64,000 nt of DNA. Origin: Magnolia sinica. Its lineage: Eukaryota > Streptophyta > Magnoliopsida > Magnoliales > Magnoliaceae. Where the stretch lies: contig NC_080578.1 in assembly GCF_029962835.1 (NCBI RefSeq), forward strand, positions 102,403,759 through 102,467,758, read 5' to 3'. This document shows positions 58,225 through 64,000 of this stretch, one piece after another. The translations under genes and the position numbers were made by a program. Position 1 is the stretch's first letter, and each line of letters begins with the position of its first letter. The notes below the pieces were generated by a model. That model was not told where the DNA came from. It ran no database searches and worked only from the letters and a program-made list of their open reading frames with translations.

Positions 58225-58382
58225 CCAATCTTTTTATTTTTTGGGTGACACATGAACTCAAACCCCCCACACACCATGCACTCACACCATGGCGGGATTT
58301 CACCGCAATGGGTACTTGAAACCATTATCCCGTATTGAAACTCTTGCGAAGCTACCACGGAGGCATGAGTAAGGACCCCCAA
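58225..58382 (-). mobile_element. SINE inserted upstream of CXE copy 4
   Basis: The minus strand reads 'ccttactcatgcctccgtgg' (A-box region), then 'aatggtttcaagtacccatt' (B-box-like), a GT-rich part and an A/T-rich tail. It interrupts upstream sequence shared with copies 2 and 3, so it is younger than the duplication. Confidence 0.6.
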
Positions 58383-58580
58383 GCTAGTTGAGTGCGGGTA
58401 TTCATAACCTCAACTAACCCAACTCCAGTTTGATCATCCTGAGCCCAACCGGAATTCAAATCGGGTTTTCATTTTACAACCCTACGCCAACTTGTGTTGG
58501 TTCAATCGGTTTTCAGTTTATCCGACCCCAAAGTAGCAACCCTAAGTCAAAGGGAGGCATTTGCAATAATCCAAACTGAG

Positions 58581-58671
58581 GGAGGTGGTTACAATTATTC
58601 TAATGTATTTATTCAAATATCAAAACAAAGTGGGCGGTTTTTTCAAAGTATCCCAATTCATTTATTCAACG
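58581..58671 (+). promoter_or_regulatory. Conserved upstream block of CXE copy 4
   Basis: A diverged version of the block before the other copies ('taatgtatttattcaaatat', 'tcccaattcatttattcaac'). Confidence 0.4.
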
Positions 58672-58708
58672 CTTCCTTCCTCGACGGAGGGAGAGTGAGA
58701 GATCAGAG

Positions 58709-59692
58709 ATGGGTGATTCCGAGAATTCGATCCCGGACGATCCGTACGCCTTCCTCAAGATCGTTTTAAATCCTGACGGTTCACTCACCAGGCCCACCTT
58801 CATCCCTCTCACTCCACCACAAGCCGAATCCCAGCAACCCCACGACGTACTCTCCAAAGACATACCCCTCAATCCCTCCAACAAGACGTGGATTCGGATA
58901 TTTCGCCCCCATTTTTCAACACCAACGGCCCCTCTCCCAATCATAATCTACTTCCACGGTGGAGGTTTCATCCTCTTCAGCGCTGCATCTGCTCCCTTCC
59001 ACGCGTCATGCGAGCGCATGGCCACTCACGTGCCCGCCATCGTTCTCGCCGTCGAGTACCGACTCGCGCCCGAGTACTCTCTCCCCGCCGCGTACGAAGA
59101 TGCGATCGATGCCGTCCGTTGGGTCCGAGACCAGGCCATCTCCGATCTCCACCGCGACACGTGGATGGCCCCCGATCTCGTCGATTACTCGCGCTGTTTT
59201 CTCATGGGCAGCAGCTCCGGCGGCAACATCGTCTACCACGCGGCCTTGCTGGCGTTGGATCTGGACCCTCCGTTCAAAATCTCTGGGGCGATCCTGAACC
59301 AGCCCTACCTCGGTGGGGAGCAGAGGACGGAATCGGAGCTGAGGTTGGCCCGAGATCGGATCCTGCCTCTCCATGCCAACGATCTGATGTGGAAACTGGC
59401 ATTGCCGGGTGGGGCCGACAGGGACCACGAGTTCTGCATCCCGATCAGGCCCGGGGCCCACCTCAATCGGGTCGGGTCGCTGCCGCCATGCTTGGTGAGG
59501 GGGCACGGCGGGGACCCGCTCGTGGATCGCCAGCGCGCGCTCGTGAAGATGCTGGAAGGGAGTGGGGTCCACGTGGTGGGCCGGTTCTATGAAGAAGGGT
59601 TCCATGCCATTGAGCTCTTTGATCCGCAGAAGGCCCAGGCCCTCTTGATGGACGTTCAGGATTTCATCTCCTCAGTCAGCACTGAGCCGTGA
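58709..59692 (+). CDS. Carboxylesterase (CXE family), copy 4
   Basis: Intronless, 327 residues, starting MGDSENSIPDDPYAFLKIVL. HGGGF is at 83-87, GSSSG at 167-171 (Ser169), Asp269 in GGDPLVD and His299 in EGFHAIELF. The frame is intact and GC-rich. It differs from copies 2 and 3 throughout, including the N-terminal third (PLTPPQAESQQPHDVLSKD) and the C-terminus (SVSTEP). Long antisense and other-frame ORFs over it (up to 234 residues) are shadows of GC-rich coding sequence. Predicted role: small-ester hydrolase in the cytosol, substrate unknown. Diverged sequence beside a shared active site would fit a separate substrate or expression pattern, but nothing here proves it. Confidence 0.93.
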   Translation: MGDSENSIPDDPYAFLKIVLNPDGSLTRPTFIPLTPPQAESQQPHDVLSKDIPLNPSNKTWIRIFRPHFSTPTAPLPIIIYFHGGGFILFSAASAPFHASCERMATHVPAIVLAVEYRLAPEYSLPAAYEDAIDAVRWVRDQAISDLHRDTWMAPDLVDYSRCFLMGSSSGGNIVYHAALLALDLDPPFKISGAILNQPYLGGEQRTESELRLARDRILPLHANDLMWKLALPGGADRDHEFCIPIRPGAHLNRVGSLPPCLVRGHGGDPLVDRQRALVKMLEGSGVHVVGRFYEEGFHAIELFDPQKAQALLMDVQDFISSVSTEP

Positions 59693-59737
59693 GTCTTCCT
59701 ACACCCAACGAATCATCAAAACGCTGTCTGGTCAAGG

Positions 59738-59870
59738 TCCAGTGGCCCACTCGCACCTCTCCACTCGTGCGAACCTGGCGTGCGTGTCAGACATCTGAAC
59801 CGTTCATAACATGCGCCTGAAAATCAGGACGGTTTGATCATCAAGTGGGCCACTCCTGTCTGAGAACAAT
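59738..59870 (+). promoter_or_regulatory. Conserved downstream block of CXE copy 4
   Basis: 'ctcgtgcgaacctggc', 'gacatctgaaccgttcataa' and 'tgaaaatcaggacggtttga' match the block after copy 1, at a similar distance from the stop. No fold-back element lies between, unlike copies 2 and 3. Confidence 0.45.
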
Positions 59871-60245
59871 GGACAAATTTTTACAAAGCTAACCAACGGT
59901 CTGCATTCAATGTGAAGTGTGGTCCGCTTCATGAGCGGACCAGCCTTTTACTTTTGCGACAGATCATCCACATGGTGGGTCCCAACATGTCACAAAACCA
60001 AGATCTAGGTTTCATGCTCGCGTGTGGAACCCAGCGTTTCCACGCTCATGCACACGTGACAATGTCTCACACACGTGAAACTCCTGGTGAAATGCACGGA
60101 TCTTGCATATATTCCAAAATCCAGTCCGTCCATTAGATGAGCCCTCCAATGTTAGTCAGAAATGTCAAAATCTATCCTGTTCATTAAGCTAGGTGGACCA
60201 CACACAAAGGGACTGATGATGAACATCTGAAAACTTGTAGATGTA

Positions 60246-60728
60246 GGACGCGGATTTCCCGCGAAAGCGCCTTTAGCACAAAGTTCCTGCGGTGGAAACT
60301 TAGGTAGGGCCCACTTTGTGAGAAATCTACCCCGTCCATCTGTTTTATGAGCTCATTTTAGTAGTGGAGACAAAAAGTGAGAAGGATCCAAAACTCAAGG
60401 GCCGCACTGAAGGAAAAGGTGTGTAGGGAAATTTCTACCACTGAAACTTTCCTGGGGTCGACAGTGATGTTTACATGCCATCCATACCGTTGGTAAAGTC
60501 AGGATGAACTGAAAATACAAATATTAGACTGATTCGAAACTTCTGTTGCCCCACAAATATTTCAACTGTAGACGTTCAATCCTCACGTTTTCGACCGGCT
60601 CGTTTTCCAGCTCATGAGCTAAAATACGGTTAAAAAATAGATGGACGGGGTGGATTTCTCACAAAGATCACGGTGGGCCCCACCTAAGTTTCCATCTTAG
60701 GAATTTCCTGTGAAAGAAATCCACGACC
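60246..60728. mobile_element. Mutator-like MITE
   Basis: The left end GGACGCGGATTTCC and the right end GAAATCCACGACC form an imperfect inverted repeat. GTAGATGTA (60237-60245) and GTAGATGGA (60729-60737) match at eight of nine positions. Interior arms 'cttaggtagggcccac' and 'gtgggccccacctaag' pair. Confidence 0.75.
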
Positions 60729-60737
60729 GTAGATGGA

Positions 60738-61214
60738 ATTCGGGGTCCACCACACTCATCAGGTTCACCACACCAAGAGTGAGGGACCCACATGTATGGC
60801 TATTTTAATCATTTAGATATGGACACTTTAACGGCGTTTAATCAGATGTTGATGTTACAGGACAACCGTTCAAAGTGGGACGAGGCTGTGACGATGATTA
60901 GAGTACGATTACAACCATGTGACATCAAACCAGGATGAAAGGTAGTAACGGCACGCGCAATTCCTGAATTTTATATGTTGTATTTTATTTAATAAGTAGC
61001 CACGTGTAGTATTTTGTTTAGTAAGTAGTCACGTGAAGTTTGAATTTTATTTCTTTTATTTACCTGAGTGAAATCATTTGTAATTTGTTTATCATTTCTT
61101 TATTAAAGTTAATTAAAGGTTAGCCCTTGAAAAGCTATTTTAGCATGAAAAATAAACCTCTCTCTTGAATATTTCATAATGCTATTTTAGCTTTTTAGCT
61201 TCTTACATGCTAAT
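60738..61214. other. Gene-free sequence
   Basis: AT-rich towards the right, with a short direct repeat around 'taagtagccacgtgtagt' (about 60990-61035). I see no gene or complete element. Confidence 0.4.
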
Positions 61215-61420
61215 TAGGTGGCGCCTATTGCCTTACCTCAATGGTAGACTTAGGCAGACTCTCTAGAGTTTCAACACGAAGTCATGGGTTCACGAACCAA
61301 CTGAGGTATAAGTGTGTGAGAGTGTGTGAGGTGAGTGTGCATGTGTGGGAGAGGGATGAACGTGTTAAATTTTAAAATTAATTAATTTAAAAAAAAGAAA
61401 AAGAAAAAAAAGAAGCTCGT
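61215..61420 (+). mobile_element. tRNA-derived SINE with A-rich tail
   Basis: 'ccttacctcaatggtagact' (A-box-like), 'gtcatgggttcacgaacc' (B-box-like), a GT-rich segment, then an A/G-rich tail at about 61388-61415. Confidence 0.6.
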
Positions 61421-61434
61421 ATGCAATACTATTT

Positions 61435-61625
61435 AGTTTAGTGAGTAAAATTGAAGCATATCCATAGTTCAAGTGGACTTTTTAATTGTAAGTGTTCAAT
61501 TTACACCGTTTCTGTGGTGTGGTCTATTCAAACTTTTGATATGCTTTAATTTTGAGCTCATGCCCTAAAATAATGCACTGCAGCATAAGACACATACATC
61601 ATGGTGGGCCCACAGAGTTTAATCA
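61435..61625. mobile_element. Right half of a fold-back element
   Basis: 'ttaattgtaagtgttcaatt' to 'acatcatggtgggcccacag' is the right arm. The left arm is missing or was replaced by the SINE. Confidence 0.5.
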
Positions 61626-61639
61626 CTAGGCTAAAGCAT

Positions 61640-61760
61640 ATTGAGCTTACTCAGTATGGGTCCCCTACTCATGGTACTCATGGTCAGTAGCAGACCTCCT
61701 GGGTTTCAATACTGAGGTCATGGGTTCGGGTGTGTGTGGGTGTGTAAAACAAAAATTACT
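61640..61760 (+). mobile_element. SINE fragment
   Basis: 'cctactcatggtactcatgg' and 'gaggtcatgggttcgggtgt' correspond to the A- and B-box parts, followed by a GT-rich run. Confidence 0.5.
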
Positions 61761-61804
61761 TAGTACACAATCCACATCCACTTCACCGGAGACAGTGCGG
61801 CCCT

Positions 61805-62215
61805 TACCATGGGGCCCACCTTGATTTATGTATTCTATATCTACACCGTCCATCCATTATTTTAGATAAATTTAGGGCATGAGCCCCAAATCTCAAGTGG
61901 ACCATGTTATAAGAAAAAATGGTGATTGGACAACCCACCATTAAAAACTTCTCAAGGCTTAGTATAATGTTTATTTTCCATCCAACCTATTGATAAGGTG
62001 ATAAAAAACTAGATATAAAGAAGAAAAAATATCAGCTCGATCCAAAACCTTTTTAGCTCACAAGAAGCTTTTAATGGTCAATCACCAAGCTCCTATGCAT
62101 GCTCTACTTGAGATTTCAATCTACTTCAATTTTGGGTTCATGCCCTAATTAAATTGATCTAATGAAACAAATGGACGACATAGATGTATAATACATTTAT
62201 CAAGGTAAGCCCAAC
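61805..62215. mobile_element. Fold-back element
   Basis: Left 'ggggcccaccttgatttatg' and right 'tttatcaaggtaagcccaac' arms, centre at about 62005. Confidence 0.6.
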
Positions 62216-62389
62216 TAAGCTGCTCCCCTCGTATTTATGAGTGTCAATGGCCCACCTTGGGTTGGGCCCAACTTAAATTTCAAGCCCATTTATAAACGGA
62301 CAGGCTTAGACTAGGATGTCCAAATGACTGTCCGTTTCGTAGACTGATCAAGGTTTACAAACATCCCTTCCAAGAAATCTGGTGAGGCA

Positions 62390-62835
62390 GGGTAAAAGCT
62401 TAGTGTATTAGCCTCTGACCGTGAGGCCCACCTCAATGCATGTGTTGTATATTGATGTTGCCTATCTATCTTGCTCATTTTAAGGCATGTTCCAAAAAAA
62501 ATGAAGCAATCCAAATCTCAGGTCACGTAATGAAATTAATGGTAATTGAAAGCCTATCATTAAAACTTCTTGGGGCTTATTGTAATGTTTATTTGCCATC
62601 CAACGCATTGATAAGGTCACACCAACCCGGATGAAGGGAAAACACAAATGACAGCTGGATCCAAAACTTTTGTAGCCCCTGAAAAGTTTTAATGGTAGGA
62701 GTTCAATCCCTGGAACATATGAGATTTAGATAGACCTCATTTCTTGGGACCATGCCCTAAAATGATCTGGCAAAATTAATGGACAGCATGGATATACAAC
62801 ACATACATCAAGGTGGGCCAGAAGGCTAGGGCCTC
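62390..62835. mobile_element. Fold-back element
   Basis: Left 'gaggcccacctcaatgcatg' and right 'catacatcaaggtgggccag' arms; the outer 'aaagcttagtgtattagcct' on the left is matched by 'actaagctgtt' on the right. Confidence 0.6.
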
Positions 62836-62886
62836 ACCTACTAAGCTGTTAACCCTCACCAAATCCTCATCCGTATCATTCCAATC

Positions 62887-63235
62887 GGTTGGACTTTTTT
62901 CTAACACTCACATTCACCCTTCCCCCCCACACGGATGGACTTCCCAGCCTATTAATGTTAATAAATGGAAAGGATACAAGGAGTTGCACGCTTAGCCGTT
63001 GGACACCATGGTGTTTATATGAAATTGGTTGGACTTGTTTCATTTTATTTTATTTTTTACACACTCACCCATCACCCGATACGGTTGGACTTTCAAGGCT
63101 ATTAATGCTAATATATGGAAAGAATTAAAGGATTTGCACGCTTGGGCAGGTGGCACCATGGTGTTTATATATGAAATCGGTTGGACTTCTTTATTTTTCA
63201 TTTAAATACACACACACACCCCTCCCCCACACATA
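62887..63235. repeat. ~140-150-bp tandem repeat, about 2.3 copies
   Basis: Units begin 'ggttggact' at 62887, 63027 and 63179. Each contains 'acactcaccc'-type and 'caccatggtgtttatat' phrases. Confidence 0.8.
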
Positions 63236-63239
63236 GTAC

Positions 63240-63430
63240 ATGAGCCGAGCTGAATCGAGTTTGACCCAAGTTTGGTTTGGCATATTTATGTGACACTCCA
63301 TGTTAGAGCTTTACACAAGCCGATTTTTGAGCCTATTTCTATTGTTTGAGTTTGGTTTGGTCCATATTACACGAGCTTGAGCTTGAGTTTGAGCTTGGTT
63401 TGATTTGGTCCAAACATCCCGGCCAAGCTA
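63240..63430. other. Possible hAT MITE ends
   Basis: 'tagagctttacacaagcc' at 63306 resembles the TAGAGCTGTACACG ends seen elsewhere, and 'cttgagcttgag' repeats follow. No partner end or duplication found. Confidence 0.3.
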
Positions 63431-63449
63431 AACTGAGCGAAGTTCGAAA

Positions 63450-63569
63450 AAGGGTCTTGACTTCTTCCCATGTCAAGGGTTGTTTAGACCCTTGAAATGA
63501 TCTCTCCTAAAGGGTCTTGACTTCTTCCCATGTCAAGGGTTGTTTAGACCCTTGAAATGATCTCTCCTA
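63450..63569. repeat. 60-bp perfect tandem duplication
   Basis: Two identical 60-bp copies beginning 'aagggtcttgacttcttccc' at 63450 and 63510. The unit contains the inverted pair 'aagggtct' and 'agaccctt'. Confidence 0.92.
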
Positions 63570-64000
63570 CGTATCAGATATAAGGTTAAGGCATAAGGTG
63601 ATATCTGTACATTTGTAACATAGATTTGTGGGCATAACTCTGCTAGACTTCTTCATATATTCATGCGTACAATATTCAGATTGAGTTTTCATTACTTTGA
63701 AATTAATACTAAAAAGATGGATAGTTCATATGAGACTACTCACCCATTTGGCATGTTGAGTGGCTTTAATCGGTGACCCCGAAGACAAACACGAACAGAG
63801 AATCGATAGATCGTCGATTTGACCTAACCACTCCTCTACTAATTTATTGAGAGTTGGATGGATCTCTTTGTGCCTTTGAACATTTATAGAGCTCTTGTTA
63901 AATAGTTTTATCTGATCTTTATGGTTTCGGACTCCTGTTGCACGGGGGATAACGTGTGTTCACATGCTGGTGATTTGGCAAGGGATTTCTGTGTTGTTTT
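63570..64000. other. Unassigned right end of the window
   Basis: No gene, repeat or element recognised. Confidence 0.4.

Noticed and set aside
18026-59692. Gibberellin receptor GID1 as identity of the four hydrolases
   Set aside because: GID1 lacks the catalytic His. All four keep Ser, Asp and His and have a CXE8/9-like N-terminus.
61215-61420. Functional tRNA gene
   Set aside because: A- and B-box-like motifs are present but there is no cloverleaf. The GT-rich body and A-rich tail fit a SINE.

Overview
The window is nuclear DNA of a flowering plant: intron-rich and intronless genes in AT-rich, transposon-packed sequence, with tRNA-derived SINEs, MITEs and plant-type telomere-like repeats. 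The dominant repeat is a long fold-back element whose halves read roughly 'gggcccaccatgatgtatg ... tccatccattt ... aagtggaccacaccac'. I associate it with magnoliid genomes, but that placement is an inference from memory.

Region 1 (1-10020) holds the 3' part of a plus-strand RCC1-repeat (beta-propeller) gene. Seven coding exons are visible, ending at a stop at 10005-10007; the first exon(s) lie left of the window. Every junction I can place is phase 1, and most exons correspond to one propeller blade. The introns hold a minus-strand SINE, two hAT MITEs, a Harbinger-like MITE and a minus-strand RNase H fragment.

Region 2 (10021-17900) has no gene. It contains a Harbinger-like MITE whose interior is a degenerate minisatellite, a 60-bp tandem repeat, a perfect short hairpin, a hAT MITE, a solo LTR, AT microsatellites and fold-back elements.

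Region 3 (17900-60000) is a tandem array of four intronless, GC-rich, plus-strand carboxylesterase genes (CXE family, alpha/beta hydrolase; starts 18026, 23426, 43358 and 58709). All keep the Ser-Asp-His triad. Each has a related upstream block and a related downstream block, so the duplicated unit was larger than the gene. The second and third genes also share downstream insertions and a 41-bp tandem repeat, which makes them the youngest pair. The array was later inflated by insertions. The largest is an 11.57-kb CACTA-like element (27371-38939) that carries LTR-derived sequence, tandem repeats and about 2.7 kb of degenerate telomere-like repeat. hAT, Mutator-like and Harbinger-like elements also inserted, several with recognisable target-site duplications. 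Two diverged Harbinger transposase fragments (42123-42497 and 48784-49156) flank the third esterase as direct repeats.

Region 4 (60000-64000) has no gene: a Mutator-like MITE, SINEs, fold-back elements and short tandem repeats.

The clearest unusual structure is the composite CACTA-like element with its telomere-like cargo. I see no previously unknown enzymatic or defence system. All element and family assignments were made by reading the sequence, without database searches.
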